A DNA stretch of 64,000 nt from Orientallactaga sibirica (lineage: Eukaryota; Chordata; Mammalia; Rodentia; Dipodidae). Under the pieces are notes generated by a model. The model saw only the letters and a list, made by a program, of their open reading frames with translations, did no database searches and was not told the DNA's origin. A program made the translations under genes and the position numbers. Positions within the stretch are counted from its first letter, which is position 1; the number at the start of each line of letters is the position of its first letter. The stretch lies in the NCBI GenBank assembly GCA_036365145.1, contig JAEOAD010002232.1, positions 1,929,001 to 1,993,000 on the forward strand, read 5' to 3'. Below, piece after piece: positions 12,090 to 23,204 of the stretch.

Positions 12090-12350
12090 GCACAGTAGTT
12101 CCCCTTTATCTGAGGTTTTGTTTTCTGTAATTTCTGTTACCCACAGTCAGTCATGGTCTGGAAATATTAAATGGAAGACTCCATAACTAAATAATCCATA
12201 TAGTTTCAACTAGCATACTGCAGTCGTATCCCTGCTGGTCCACCCTGCTGTGGACATGTCCCCATCATGTAGGGTGTCTGTGTTATGCAGGCACTTGCCA
12301 CTAGTCACAGTTTTCAGGGTGACCTATTAGAGGATTGCAGTGTTGTCGGC
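12090..12350 (+). mobile_element. Tigger-like DNA transposon remnant
   Basis: The start cagtagttcccctttatctg, followed by gttttctgtaatttctgtta and ggtctggaaatattaaatgg, recalls the 5' end of ancient mammalian Tigger/pogo elements. It has no frame and its far end is not clear. Family named from memory. Confidence 0.5.
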
Positions 12351-12473
12351 TTTGCTACAATACAAGCTTTAGGCCTCCACTGAGGTTCTTGGAAGGCATC
12401 CTGATTAGAAGGGACCAGTGTACTATCTTCTGCCCCTAGTTATATGCTACCTCACTTAGATAGATGCTTGCCA

Positions 12474-12620
12474 GGCTGGAGAGATGGCTTAGCAAAGCCA
12501 AAGGACCTTGGTTCGATTCCCCAGGACCCATGTAAGCCAAATGCACAAGGTGGAGCATGCATCTGGAGTTCATTCACAGTGTCTGGAGGCCCTGGAGTAC
12601 CCAGTCTCTCTCTCTCTCTT

Positions 12621-12662
<42 letters not shown>

Positions 12663-12692
12663 AAATAAATAAATAAATAAAAAAAAAAAAAA
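12474..12692 (+). mobile_element. tRNA-derived SINE with A-box deletion
   Basis: Head ggctggagagatggcttag joins directly to caaagccaaaggacc, so about 20 bases after the A box are missing. Box B ggttcgattcc is intact. It ends in a CT tract and AAATAAATAAA. Confidence 0.93.
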
Positions 12693-12701
12693 GATAGATG
12701 T

Positions 12702-12878
12702 GGGCTGGAGAAATGGCTTAGGGGTTAAGGCGTTTACCTGTGAAGCCAAAGGATCTCGGTTCGATTCTCCAGAATCCACATAAGCCAGATGCACAAGGAG
12801 CACATGTATCTGTAGTTCATTTGCAGTGGCTAGAGGCCCTGGCGTGCCCATTCTCTCTCTGTCTGCCTCTCTTCTCTT

Positions 12879-12937
<59 letters not shown>

Positions 12938-12968
12938 CTACTTGCAAATAAATAAATAAATAAATTTT
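12702..12968 (+). mobile_element. tRNA-derived SINE with long CT tract
   Basis: Head gggctggagaaatggcttag, box B ggttcgattct, a long TC microsatellite, then AAATAAATAAA. Its tail is the left part of the 269-bp tandem duplication. Confidence 0.93.
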
Positions 12969-13149
12969 TAAAAAGATAGAGGCTTGCCATCATGTATGAG
13001 GAGACATGTCCTTAGCATTATTACTCATAATAGTCAAATCCTGGAAACAGCACTATGTCTGTTCATTAAGTAATAAATTATAGCATATTGAAATAACTCT
13101 AACTTTATAGCGTGAACCATTCTCTCTCTGTCTGCCCTCAATCTCTTCT

Positions 13150-13195
<46 letters not shown>

Positions 13196-13388
13196 GAATC
13201 TGCTTGCAAATAAATAAATAAATAAATTTTTAAAAAGATAGAGGCTTGCCATCATGTATGAGGAGACATGTCCTTAGCATTATTACTCATAATAGTCAAA
13301 TCCTGGAAACAGCACTATGTCTGTCAAAGGTAGCATTAAGTAATAAATTATAGCATATTGAAATAACTCTAACTTTATAGCAGTGAAC
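12850..13388. repeat. 269-bp tandem duplication (two copies)
   Basis: The sequence from the SINE CT tract (attctctctctgtctgcc at 12850) to aactttatagc is repeated starting at 13119. Both copies contain gatagaggcttgccatcatg and ggaaacagcactatgtctgt. They differ by CT-tract length, a few bases in the CT region and a 9-base indel after ctatgtctgt. The junction falls in CT-rich SINE sequence. Confidence 0.93.
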
Positions 13389-13455
13389 AGGTGAATCCCA
13401 GCTAACCTCAATCTGAAAGAATCTCAAACACAGCAGTAAATATAAAGTCTAACAT

Positions 13456-13815
13456 GGGCTGAGGAGCTGGATCAGCTGTTAAAGGCACTTGTTTGCAAAG
13501 CCTGACAGCCCAAGTTTGATTCCCCAGGACCCATGTAAAGCTAGACGCAAAAAAGTGATGCATGGGCCAGGCGTGGTGGTGCACGCCTTTAATCCCAGCA
13601 CTCAGGAGGCAGAGGTAGGAGGATAGCTGTGAGTTGGAGGCCACCCTGAGACTACATAGTGAATTCCAGGTCAGCCTGGGCTAGAGTGAGACCCTGTCTC
13701 AAAAAAACAAAACAAAAAAAGTGATGCATGCATCTGAATTTTGTTTGCAGTGGCAAGAGGCCCCTGATGCACTCATACACAAACATACTAATAAGTAAAA
13801 ATATTTTTATAAGTT
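13456..13815 (+). mobile_element. tRNA-derived SINE split by a B1
   Basis: Head gggctgaggagctggatcag and box-B-like gtttgattcc lie before the B1. The body gtttgcagtggcaagaggc lies after it. The element is older than the inserted B1. Confidence 0.88.
13565..13711 (+). mobile_element. B1-like SINE with target site duplication
   Basis: Near-consensus B1 (ggccaggcgtggtggtgcac, gagaccctgtctc, A tail). The 16-base direct repeat aaaaaagtgatgcatg at 13549-13564 and 13715-13730 flanks it, a classic L1-driven insertion mark. Confidence 0.96.
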
Positions 13816-13947
13816 TCAGTATATAAGGGTAAGATACTATATCCATTAACAAGCATAAAATTTGGAGATAGCCGTGACTCAGCCTGTAGTGTTGAGGAGT
13901 GCAGGCGCAGGTGGCAGAGTGCAAGGAAGATAAGGAAAAGATCATCA

Positions 13948-14302
13948 CAAGTGGTTGCTGTTGCAGTTACCTTCCTTCCTGTTGCTGGGACAGAACACCC
14001 AACAAAAGGCAGCTGCTGGGAGGAAAGGGTTTATTTCAATGTAGTCTCAAGGGAAAGTTTCATCATGGCAGGGAAAGCATAACAGAGCAGAGGCTAGGCA
14101 TCTCATCAGCTGGAAGGTAGCGGTAAGAATGAGCTCGCTCAAAAGTGCAGTGGATTGGACTAATAAACCTCAGGGTTTGCCCCCAGTGACACATTTCCAG
14201 CAAAGCTCCACAACTCCCCCAGATTGACACCATCTGGGGTCCAGGTATTCAAATACATGAGGTTGTGAGGGATATTTCATTCAGACCTCCACGCTTGCTG
14301 TT
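13948..14302 (-). mobile_element. URR1-like non-autonomous DNA repeat
   Basis: Terminal gctgttgcagttac, then aaagggtttatttcaatgta and catcatggcagggaaagc. The same order of motifs is seen at 37797 and partly at 62966, and in the opposite orientation at 50347. Resemblance to rodent URR1 (hAT-type) is recalled, not searched. Confidence 0.5.
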
Positions 14303-14453
14303 GCTAATTTAGTTGTACTTCTATGTCTGTGAGCTTGTCTGTTCATTAACAGTACATAATAGAAAAGGTTAAAATGAAGTGGGAAGTGGTATGTACATGA
14401 AGATTATGTAAAAAGGGAACAAAGTAGGAGTAATAACAGAAATTCTAAGGAGA

Positions 14454-14677
14454 GGGCTGGAGAAATGGCTTAGCAGTTAAGGCATCTGCCTGCAAAGCCA
14501 AAGGATCCCAGTTCAATTCTCCAGGTCCCACGTAAGCCAGATGCATATGGTGGCACATGCATCTGGAGTTCGTTTGCAGTGGCTAGAGGTACTAGCATGC
14601 CCATTCTCTTTCTGTCTGCCTCTCTTCTATCTATCTCTGCTTGCAAATAAATAAATAAAATAAAATTTTAAGAAAAG
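14454..14677 (+). mobile_element. tRNA-derived SINE
   Basis: Head gggctggagaaatggcttag, box B agttcaattct, body ggcacatgcatctggagttc, tail AAATAAATAAA. Confidence 0.94.
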
Positions 14678-14679
14678 AA

Positions 14680-15135
14680 CTACTAAGGAGATTCCAATGA
14701 AGGCAAAAATATTAACTATGAAAATCAAATAATTTCACCAGTCTTCTCTCTCCTAAAATGTGATCTATAACCCCCCAGAGAAAACTACAGAGCGAGAACA
14801 TCATGCATCACAGTTGTTATATTTGGATAATGATAATGTTTGTCCCTGGTTTAAAACTTTTCTTCACAAACAGTATAGTATATTTTATTGTACTATAAGA
14901 CTATAATAAACATTTTTATTGATTTTTTTTACTTAGGAAAAAATAAAAGATGGCCCAAGCAGTATGAGTTAAACAAAGTTATAATGAATGTGGTGTGAAC
15001 GGTTTTAAAGTATTGAGAATGGAGAAATAGACCCCACCCTTGCTCTCTAAAGCAAAGACCCAAGCCTCGTATGGGGACTTGAGTGTTATGCTATACAAAG
15101 AGCCCCAAAGCCAAGTTGGTAATTCCTCTATGAAG

Positions 15136-15136
<1 letters not shown>
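14680..15136. other. Non-coding gap
   Basis: AT-rich unique sequence. No exon or repeat family recognised. Confidence 0.55.

Positions 15137-15183
<47 letters not shown>
15137..15183. repeat. (GT)n microsatellite
   Basis: About 23 uninterrupted GT units. It produces an artificial Cys-Val frame on the + strand. Confidence 0.97.
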
Positions 15184-15184
<1 letters not shown>

Positions 15185-15189
15185 TGTAT

Positions 15190-15368
15190 GTATTTTATTT
15201 ATTTTTATTTATTTATTTATTTTGGTTTGTCGAGGTAGGTTCTCACTGTAGCCCAGGCTGACATGGAATTCACTATGTAGTCTCAGGGTGGCCTCAAACT
15301 CATGGCAATCCTCCTACCTCTGTCTCCCAAGTGCTGGGATTAAAGGCATGCACCACCATGCCTGGCTA
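15190..15368 (-). mobile_element. B1-like SINE
   Basis: Antisense B1 preceded by a TTTA-rich tail: ggtttgtcgaggtaggttct, cccaggctgacatggaattc, caccaccatgcctggct. Confidence 0.94.
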
Positions 15369-15369
15369 T

Positions 15370-15373
15370 TTTT

Positions 15374-15424
<51 letters not shown>

Positions 15425-15682
15425 TTTGAGACAGAGAGGGAAAGAGGCAGATAGATAGATGGATGGATGGATGGATGGATGGATGGATGGATGGATGGAC
15501 GGATGGACGGACGGACAGACAGACAGAATGGGCACACCAGGGCCTTGTCTAGCCACTACAAAATGCTCCAGATACATGTGCCACCTTGTGCATCTGGCTT
15601 TACATGGATACTAGGGAATCAAACCTGGGTCCTTTGGCTTTGCAGACAAGTGCCTTAACTGCTAGGCCATCTTTCTAGCCCT
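15370..15682 (-). mobile_element. tRNA-derived SINE with expanded tail microsatellites
   Basis: The antisense tail is an expanded (TTTA)n at 15370-15427. The internal CT tract of the family has become (GATG)n/(GACG)n at 15449-15528. It then runs ccagatacatgtgccacctt to the head ctttctagccc. Confidence 0.93.
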
Positions 15683-15792
15683 TGAATATTTTTTGAGACA
15701 ATTTGTGGTTTTCTATCCCTAAACTAACAATGAATTAGCTACATAAGTAATTTTTCAGTGTACCTTCAATACTTTCAGAAATGGTAATATAA

Positions 15793-15915
15793 ACCAGGCA
15801 TGGTGGTACATGCTTCTAATCCCAGAATTTAGGAGGCTGAGGCCAAAGAATCATGAGTTTGAGGCCAGCCTGAGCTGTGTGGCAAGATGTTGTCAAGATT
15901 GGGGGGGGGGCATCA
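15793..15915 (+). mobile_element. B1-like SINE, 3' truncated
   Basis: aaccaggcatggtggtacat, tctaatcccag and gaggccagcctgagctg, ending in a G-run instead of the usual right end. Confidence 0.85.
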
Positions 15916-15976
15916 AAAAATATGGGGAGAGGAGGAAGGATGTAGTTAATTTAAGTCATACAAGTGAGCAAATAAT

Positions 15977-16126
15977 CCTTTTTTTTTTTTTTTTTCCAGT
16001 TTTTCAAGGTAGGGTCTCTCTCTAGCCCAATCTGACCTGGAATTCATTATGCTCAAACTCACAGCCATCTTCCTATCTCTGCCTCCCAAGTACTGTGATT
16101 AAAGACAAACACCACTACACCCAGCT
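15977..16126 (-). mobile_element. B1-like SINE
   Basis: A T-run, then tttttcaaggtagggtctct and aatctgacctggaattcatt. An internal deletion removes part of the tagtctcagg segment. It ends ccactacacccagct. Confidence 0.9.
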
Positions 16127-16127
16127 C

Positions 16128-16220
16128 ATTTATTTGCAACCTGAAAGAAAGAGAATGAATGGATGTGCCAGAGCCTCTTGCCACTGCAAAGGAACTCCAG
16201 ACACATGCACCACTTTGTTA
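16128..16220 (-). mobile_element. tRNA-derived SINE, truncated
   Basis: Only the tail-proximal half is present: gaaagagaatgaatggatgt, gccactgcaaaggaactcca, catgcaccactttgt. The head is missing. Confidence 0.85.
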
Positions 16221-16337
16221 TTATATAACAAATTGGATTGCAAAGTTGTGCTTAAAAGAGATAACTTACAATTTTGAACATGGGAGGAAATTAGACTTGT
16301 TTCAGTTGCAGATTTAAAAGTATGAAAAGGAAAATAT

Positions 16338-16398
16338 CTATATACATACATACATGCATGCATACATACATACATACATACATACATACATACATACA
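16338..16398. repeat. (CATA)n microsatellite
   Basis: Tandem CATA units with a few CATG variants. The antisense frame reads as a Met/Tyr/Cys artefact. Confidence 0.95.
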
Positions 16399-16452
16399 GT
16401 CCCAGGTGATTTATTAATAGTATTTAGTACACTCTTGCTAGAGAATGGGAGT

Positions 16453-16700
16453 ACCATTATCCAAAAAAGTAGGTTTTCCTATGGCTTATTCATAGTATCC
16501 TGAATTTTGATTAACCCTCTCCTACCCTTCCTTTACTCAATCTCTTCCCCTGACCTCCCTTAGGCCTTTCCACCCCCTATAATCTGTTCTTCTACTTACA
16601 TATATACAATACCATCTCCTTAAGTCCTCCCCTCTTCTCCCTCCCCTCTCCTCCCTCCCTTATAGCCCCTTTCTAGCCTACTGGCCTGTGCTATCGAGTT
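16453..16700 (-). mobile_element. L1 3'-region fragment
   Basis: The text ccattatccaaaaaagtagg, followed by cttctacttacatatataca, is shared with 25463-25815 and 26119-26450, the antisense sequence just 3' of L1 ORF2. All three fragments begin at the same place. Confidence 0.75.
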
Positions 16701-16707
16701 TTATTCC

Positions 16708-16906
16708 ATTTTTTATGTATTTTTATTTATTTATTTGAAAGAGAGAGAGAATATGGGTGCTGCAGGGCCTTCTGCCACTGCAAATGAACTCCAGATGCAT
16801 GTACCACTTTGTGCATTTGGCTTTATGTGGGTATTGGGAAATCAAATTTGGTCATTGACACCTTGCAGGCAAGCACCTTTAACTGCTGAGCCATCTTTCC
16901 AGCCCT
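16708..16906 (-). mobile_element. tRNA-derived SINE
   Basis: TTTATTTATTTG tail, gagagagagaatatgggtgc, ctccagatgcatgtaccac, and the head ending atctttccagccctg. Confidence 0.93.
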
Positions 16907-16916
16907 GTTTTGTTTA

Positions 16917-17080
16917 GATTTGTTTTGTTTTGTTTTGTTTTGTTTTGTTTTGTTTTGTTTTGAGGCAGGATGTCACTCTAGCCCAGGCTAACCTGGAACC
17001 CACCATATAGTGAAGACTGGCCTCAAATTCATTGTGATCCTCCTACTTCAGAGTCTTAAGTGTGAATCACATTCAGTTTC
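16917..17080 (-). mobile_element. B1-like SINE with (TTTTG)n tail
   Basis: The pentanucleotide TTTTG repeat (16917-16963) is the expanded A tail of an antisense B1: tgtcactctagcccaggcta, then ctcaaattcattgtgatcc. The far end is diverged. Confidence 0.88.
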
Positions 17081-17104
17081 CTAACCTGTGACATAAAGTT
17101 TTTC

Positions 17105-17446
17105 GTTTTTATTTTTCTTAACTTTATTTTTTCATGGGTGGGGGTATGTGTGCCATTACACACATAGAGGTCAGAAGAAAACTTTAATATGTTACATAGA
17201 GCCAGGCGTGGTGGCGCACGCCTTTAATCCCAGCACTCAGGAGGCAGAGGTAGGAGGATCACTGAGTTCTAGGCCAGCCTGAGACTACACAGTGAATTAC
17301 AGGTCAGCCTGGACTAGAGTGAGACCCTACCTCAAAAAAACAAACAAACAAAAAAAAGATGTTATGTGGGTACTGGAGAATTGAATCTGGGCTACAAGTT
17401 TTATAAGCAAGGACCTTTAACCACTGAGCCATCTCTTCCAGCCCAA
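17105..17446 (-). mobile_element. Old B4-like SINE split by a B1
   Basis: catagaggtcagaagaaaac before the B1 and gggtactggagaattgaatc, then gagccatctcttccagccc after it, form one antisense old tRNA-type SINE. Confidence 0.6.
17198..17358 (+). mobile_element. B1-like SINE, near consensus
   Basis: gagccaggcgtggtggcgca, cagcactcaggaggcagagg, gagaccctacctc, then an A-rich tail. It is inserted in an older SINE. Confidence 0.95.
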
Positions 17447-17985
17447 TAATGTCTTTCATTTACACATTTTATTACTTCAATCTATATATTTCTTTTCAAA
17501 ATACAAGTGCAGTGCAACTTACCCTAGCTTTTTAGCAAGAGGGAATTCTTTAGTCACGGATAAGAAATGTCAGTTTTCTTAATCTTGCTGCCTCAGGCCT
17601 CCTCCTAATATGATCTGCCACTGCCCAGGCCTGTTTGTGTGGGAAATTAGAGCTTATGAGAATTTCATTGGGAGAGAGTGTGTGTGCTGAGTGTTCTGGA
17701 CATGCACCTTTCTCTTCTTGGCTCCTTTGTCCTAACAGTGGGGTGCTTCAGTGTGACTCCAATCAGTCAGGCTCCACTGACTGGATCTGGCACATGCAGA
17801 GAAGGAAGATGAGAGTGCAGGGGCACTGATAGTGGCAAGAAGCTTGGGAATTCTGGTGCCTTCTGCCCTCAAATTAAAGCAGGTCACCTGATGGCTTTCC
17901 AAGTTCATTACTAAAGCCATTTCCAAAAGTGAAAAGGAAATAGGGCAGGGCCACATCCTGGAATAAAATATAGATGTACACATTT
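17447..17985. other. Non-coding gap
   Basis: No repeat family or exon recognised. Short opposite-strand frames overlap without support. Confidence 0.55.
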
Positions 17986-18108
17986 ATTTTGTTGTTGTTT
18001 AGAGATAGGGTCTCACTCTGCAGCTCAGGCTGTCCTGAACTCACTATGTAGGCTAGCTGGCCTTGACTTCATGGTGATCCACCTGCCTCAGCCACCATGC
18101 CCAGCTTT
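17986..18108 (-). mobile_element. B1-like SINE, old
   Basis: gagatagggtctcactctgc, ctcaggctgtcctgaactca, ccaccatgcccagct, with an internal deletion around the ctgggatta position. Confidence 0.85.
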
Positions 18109-18224
18109 TGGATGCACATATCTGAAGGAGATTTAACTTTTTCTACACTGTATATGGAGTCAGTTTTTCTAAGCTGGAACCTTTAACCCCAGTGTATATC
18201 AGAATGCCTGTTTCCTTTCCTTTT

Positions 18225-18408
18225 TGAATTTAATTTTCTTTACTTGAGAAAAAGTATAGGCACACCAGAGCCTCTTGCCACTATAAACAAACTCCAAACA
18301 CATGCACTACTTTGCATCTGGCTTTATGTAGGTACTAAGGAATTGAACCCAGGCTGTCAAGTTTTATAAGCAAGCAGCTTTAGCCACTGAGCCATCTCCC
18401 CACCCCTA
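18225..18408 (-). mobile_element. tRNA-derived SINE, old
   Basis: ataggcacaccagagcctct, aacaaactccaaacacatgc, gagccatctccccacccc. It is clearly more diverged than most copies. Confidence 0.88.
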
Positions 18409-19647
18409 TTTTCTTTTCTAATCATGTAAGCAATGGGGATCAAATGTAGGCTGCATAGTGAGCCATGTGTTCACTATGTGGTGGGGACAGGGCATAATGA
18501 CTTGAAGCATGCTGGACTCACTCTGTCCCTGTTGTGTCTGGAGTCTTAAGGGCTTCTGTCTTCCTGAAACCTGTGGGGATTCCTTTAGGGCAGGCAGAAG
18601 ACAGTGGCCCATCAGGCATTCTCTTTGGCCCCAGAGCTCCAGATCAGAGCCAGGGGGCTAATGAGTTTGTTAGTCAATGGCTCCTGAGCTGGAGCTGGGT
18701 AAACATCCACCTTGAGTCTGAGTAGGGAAGTAATCTTGGGTGACAAGGAGTCTGTCTTTGTTCCTAAGCCATTGTTACTGGCTCTAATGATTACGGAGCT
18801 GATGAACCAAGATTAAAGTTAAACATCTATCTTTAAGAAATGTGGGCTGAGCTTTTTCCCAGACCCTCTTTGCCCTCTTTTCATGCTTGAAGATAGAGGC
18901 AGAAGAATGATAATTTTGACAAGCCTTCCAGACAGCTTGCTCAGTCTGGGCTCCAAGGCTGTGGAGCCCCAGGCGCCTCATCAGGCACTGTGAAGCCAGG
19001 CGTATAGGACCCTGTCCCAGAGGCAGCCTGGCTGGAGAAACCACAGAGAGATAAAGACGCATTAGAACAGAGCCAGCCAGCGGGTGGAAACAGAATTCTA
19101 TTTGTCTGTCTTTGTTCTTAGTGAAAAAAAAAGTAACAAAGGTTATTGGACGCAAAACAAATGACACTTGACCTACACAAAGGAGCTTTTTGGATTGGTG
19201 TCTGGATCTATGATTCCCAGCCACATAGCCCTTGCCCAGCCCTGCTCTTCTTCACCCATGCTTGTTCCCTCTTTTATCGATCTCCTGAGTCCAGGCCCTT
19301 GTCCTATTTCTCAGACCCTGGCACTAGTCTCCAGGAGCTTCTTGTTCTGCCTCCAAGCTCCCTGGACTTTTTTGTTTCCCAAGTAGCCCCCCCAGAAGCA
19401 TGCTTTGACCCTGGCACTGCCCTGCTCGTATGCATACAGTGATGTGCTTGGCACACTTGCTTCACTCCCCATGCTTCACATATGGCCTCCAGGTACTCTT
19501 CTGCCTCCTGTCAGTGCCTCTATTCGTCTTTTCTGCATTGTCCTTCCTCTCACAGCCACATGCTGAATCCTACCCCTTGTTTCCAGACTTCATCCTCAGC
19601 GCCTTTCTTGATGCTGTCAGTTTTAATTTCTTCCTTCCTGAGACCCC
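18409..19647. other. Non-coding gap
   Basis: Unique sequence. The longest frame (146 codons, minus, 18784-19224) has no recognisable domain, no splice context and overlaps + strand frames of similar length, so it is not called as a gene. Confidence 0.55.
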
Positions 19648-19806
19648 ATGAGAGAAAAAATATGGGTACATTAGGGCCTCCTGCCACTACAAACAAACTC
19701 CAGACATATGCACCACTTTGTGCATCTGGCTTTACATGGGTATTGGGGAATAGAACCAGGGCCAGTAAGCTTTGCAAGCAAATGCCTTTAATAACTGACC
19801 CGGTTG
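19648..19806 (-). mobile_element. tRNA-derived SINE, head-truncated
   Basis: gagagaaaaaatatgggtac, aacaaactccagacatatgc, gcaagcaaatgcctttaata. The last bases of the head have been replaced by the next B1. Confidence 0.88.
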
Positions 19807-19945
19807 GATGGTTTTTTGTTTTTTGGGTTTGTTTGTTTGTTTGAGATGAGATCTCATGTAGCCTAGGCTGGCCTTAAACTCTTGGTCCTCTTGCCTCCAC
19901 CTCTCAAGTGCTGGGATTGCAGGCATGTGCTGCCATGTCTAACTC
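19807..19945 (-). mobile_element. B1-like SINE, old
   Basis: A TTTG-rich tail, gagatgagatctcatgtagc, ctaggctggccttaaactct, caagtgctgggattgcaggc. Confidence 0.87.
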
Positions 19946-21236
19946 CCACCTTGTCTTTGAGTGATTGTCATGACTGTCTTGTCTCCACGCCCTGGATTTA
20001 CTCGGCTGGTGCAGAGGTTCTGACGGTTTTTGTGCATCTTCTACGGCAGTGGTTTCCATCCGGAAGCCATCAGGAGCTCTTTTAAGCACTGAGTAACACA
20101 GTCGGATTTCATTATGTGCCGTTTAGCTCCTGCTCCTTTACTGCCAGGATCCTCAGAGGTTACTGTGGGAGGCTTCAGCCTGTTCTTAGTTGGCTAAGCT
20201 TCTGAATAATTCTATCTGCCCAGAGAGCTTTCCTGATGATCCTTTTACTTCAGCACCATCCCAGACTCACCCCAGATGCATGGAGGTGGCATGAGCCTGA
20301 AGGGCACAGAGGTCAGGGAGAATTCCTTTGTGCAAAGGCTAATGGTTTAGATGAGAGGAAGTAGATAAAACTAAGAGGTCACAGGCCAGCAGACAGTGTG
20401 GAGATCCTAGATTCCACCCAAATGAGAACTGGCAATTATTATGAGGTGCCTTCTAACATTAGTGATGTTGGAGAATTGCTTTTAGGGATTTGCATTTATC
20501 TTAGCTCTCCAAGCAGGGACTATATTTTATATTTTTATTAAATGCTTTCATGACACAGAGTCACTTTGTAATTTAATTTATTCTCAAACTGAGTTATCCT
20601 AAAGTGGAACAAAAAGTTCTTACCTGTTTGATAACACTCAGGTGAAATGCATGATGTCTAGAACTGACACCACAACAGTTCAGAGCAAAGAAACTGAGAG
20701 AGAGGAAACAAAAGTGGCCATGAGTTCATGACTGGGAGCTAGCCACGCAGGGTTCACTATGTCATCCTCACCCAGGTAATTATCCCCGGTGAAACACTGG
20801 TCCTAGAGTTGCACTGAGGAGGCTAAGCAGGCCTTCAGTTTGTAGAGTCCCACCTCATAGCATAGCTCGCCACAGCACTGTGCAGCACCCGCCTGTGCCT
20901 CTCACTGCCACCAAGCTCTTGCCACCAGAGCAGCAGAAAACAACCAAGAGTTAGTTGCCTATTGGGTAAATAGTGAAGACCTGCCCATCAGCCAGTGGCA
21001 AAGCCATTAAAATACATAAGTTGTTAAATCATCAGTGTGATAATCGTAAATGCAGAAAGGAAGGAACCCAAAACAGAAGAGAGACTAGTTAGAAAGAAGG
21101 AGTTCAGCTGAAGAGGGAGAAGGGGACACAAGAAAGTAATGGAAGGGGACTAAGATGAAAACACATTATGTACATTATAAAAATAGTAAAACGTTTAAAA
21201 GGAAAGAAAGATGGATGAGTGAGTGAGCAGGCCACC
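19946..21236. other. Non-coding gap
   Basis: Unique sequence of mixed composition. No repeat, exon or RNA gene recognised. Confidence 0.55.
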
Positions 21237-21515
21237 ATGTCTTAGTCTGCTCAGCTGCTATAACAAAATGTGCTCTAGAGCTGTAAATCTAAGATCAAGG
21301 TACTGGCAGACTTGGTGTCTAGCTCCTAGCTGGTTTCTCACATGGTAGAAAGGAGGAGCCAGCCCTCTGGGGTCTCTTTTATAAAGTCATTGATCCTGTT
21401 CATGAGCCCTTATGACCTAATCAGCTCCCAGAGGTCTCACTTTCTAATGCCATCACGTTGGTGATTAGGTTTCAACATGTGAATGGGGGGAGGGGGTGGG
21501 CACAAACATTTAGTA
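21237..21515 (-). mobile_element. MaLR/MLT1-like LTR remnant
   Basis: Reads tcttagtctgctcagctgct, ctaagatcaaggtactggca, ctctggggtctcttttataa and gacctaatcagctcccagag. This order matches the antisense of old mammalian MaLR LTRs as remembered. Note the antisense TATA-like ttttataa. Confidence 0.6.
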
Positions 21516-21687
21516 AGTTTTATCTTGAAGCAGCTTTCTTCAACAGAAGGTGTTTTGCGTGCTCAGTAGAATAAATAAATTTTTTTAAAGCTGGTATACA
21601 CATTGTAAATTGCTCTTAAATAAGCACACCATTCCTTGCTCCTTGATCTGCTATTGTTGAAGCAAGGCAACATTTAAAAGCCCTAGA

Positions 21688-21856
21688 ATTAGCCGGGCGT
21701 GGTGGTGCACGCCTTTAATCCCAGCACTCAGGGATGTAGAAGTAGGAGGATCGCCATGAGTTTGAGGCCACCCTGAGAATGCAGAGTGAATTCCAGGTCA
21801 GCCTGGGCTAGAGTGAGAACCTACCTCGAAACTCCCCACCCCCAAAAAAAAAAACA
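21688..21856 (+). mobile_element. B1-like SINE, near consensus
   Basis: agccgggcgtggtggtgcac, cctttaatcccagcactcag, gagtgaattccaggtcagcc and an A tail. It is flanked by agccctagaatt / agccccagaatt, a slightly diverged target site duplication. Confidence 0.96.
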
Positions 21857-21987
21857 GCCCCAGAATTCATGGTGTCCTACCATTGATGCTCAGACAGTAG
21901 TCTCCATAAAGGAAGTGTATACTTTTCACTTTGTTTTTTCTTATTTAGGCAAAATTTGAATTTTCTAAATAAGAAGTGTGTTCTAAG

Positions 21988-22120
21988 CTGGGCGTGGTGG
22001 TACACACCTTTAATCCCAGCACTTGGGTGGCACAGGTAGAATTGCCATGAGTTCAAGACCACCCTCAGACTACATAGTGAATTCCAGGTCAACCTCAGCT
22101 AGAGTGAGATCCTGCCACAA
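21988..22120 (+). mobile_element. B1-like SINE
   Basis: gctgggcgtggtggtacaca and ctacatagtgaattccaggt. Its tail grew into the following (GATA)n. The flanking repeat aagtgtgttcta appears before the element and again after the microsatellite near 22212. Confidence 0.94.
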
Positions 22121-22145
22121 ATAAATAGATAGATAGATAGATAGG

Positions 22146-22196
<51 letters not shown>
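22121..22196. repeat. (GATA)n microsatellite
   Basis: About 18 GATA units with one GGTA interruption, grown from the B1 tail. Confidence 0.96.
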
Positions 22197-22199
22197 AGT

Positions 22200-23204
22200 A
22201 TATATTACAAAAAGTGTGTTCTACATTCTCTTGCTCTAAATAAACCCAAGCATAAGATACTTTATTTTGTTTCCTGTATCCAATTTCTAAAATGTAGTAT
22301 GTTCATTATTTAAATTTAGAAGTCCTTTGTGAAAAATCATCTAAGATGTTTGTGATTGATGTCAAGGTAAATTCCAAGTTTGTATAATTTTCATGGTTGC
22401 AGGGTATAAGATATTGAATTACCCATGGTGGTTTGCTGAAAGTTACTTAAGAGATAAGCAGTGTGTCTTTCCTTATTGACAGATGTAAATTTAGAATAAT
22501 TAGAACTTATGCTATAAAATATGACTTCTTGCTCTAAGAGTCTGCCGTGTTCTAGAAATGACCATGGCCTGTCAAATGCTTTAGCTGCAGGTGTTTTACT
22601 TGTCTTACTTGTCTTCTGGACTTTGACTTGAAAATAAACAATGGTAGAAACCAGAATAGAGAAAGTGAGAAGTCCTCTGCTGTGCAGTTTCCCTTTGTCA
22701 TGGGCGGAAGATGAGCTCCCCTGGGGTCCTTGTGCAGCATCCATGTGTGGACAAGGCTGGGCAAGGTGCCAAGCCCAGCCAACAGCCTGCCTGGCCCTGC
22801 TGGGCCTCCAGCCCTGCAGGAGTCACTTGAATAGCATGGCCAGTCTTCAGCCTGGTTTTCTCCACTGGTTGGTGCAGGCCTCATCAGCTATAATAGTTTG
22901 CATGGAAAGTCATTCTTTGTCAAGGAGGTGACGATAGGTGTCCATGTTTGTTAACGTCAGAACAAGCTGTAAAACTCACAGGTCCTGAATTGTCCTTCTA
23001 TTCTACCATTCACAGTCTAGATGGCAGAGGGACATACTGGCCATAAAAGCTTATGCTTCCTTATCAACGTTGGCAAATATGACAGTTGTCATGGAGAGCA
23101 TTAAGTACCACTGCCTGCCTTTTGCCACCTCCAGTCTATCTCAGCTGAGGAAGTGAGACAGGGCAGAAGTCAGTGTTGCACCTGGTAAACTTTAGCTTTT
23201 AAAT
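22200..23204. other. Non-coding gap
   Basis: Unique sequence. The part around 22660-22900 is GC-richer and carries overlapping frames of about 95-117 codons on both strands, none with a known domain or clear splice sites. Confidence 0.5.

Noticed and set aside
12444..12947. Ser/Leu-rich and Arg/Glu-rich frames
   Set aside because: They are translations of SINE CT tracts.
15449..15528. Regularly spaced short repeats that could suggest a CRISPR-like array
   Set aside because: They are GATG/GACG microsatellite units without spacers, in a SINE of a mammalian genome.
18784..19224. 146-codon minus strand frame, the second longest in the window
   Set aside because: No family resemblance, no acceptor or donor at sensible positions, and + strand frames of similar quality overlap it.
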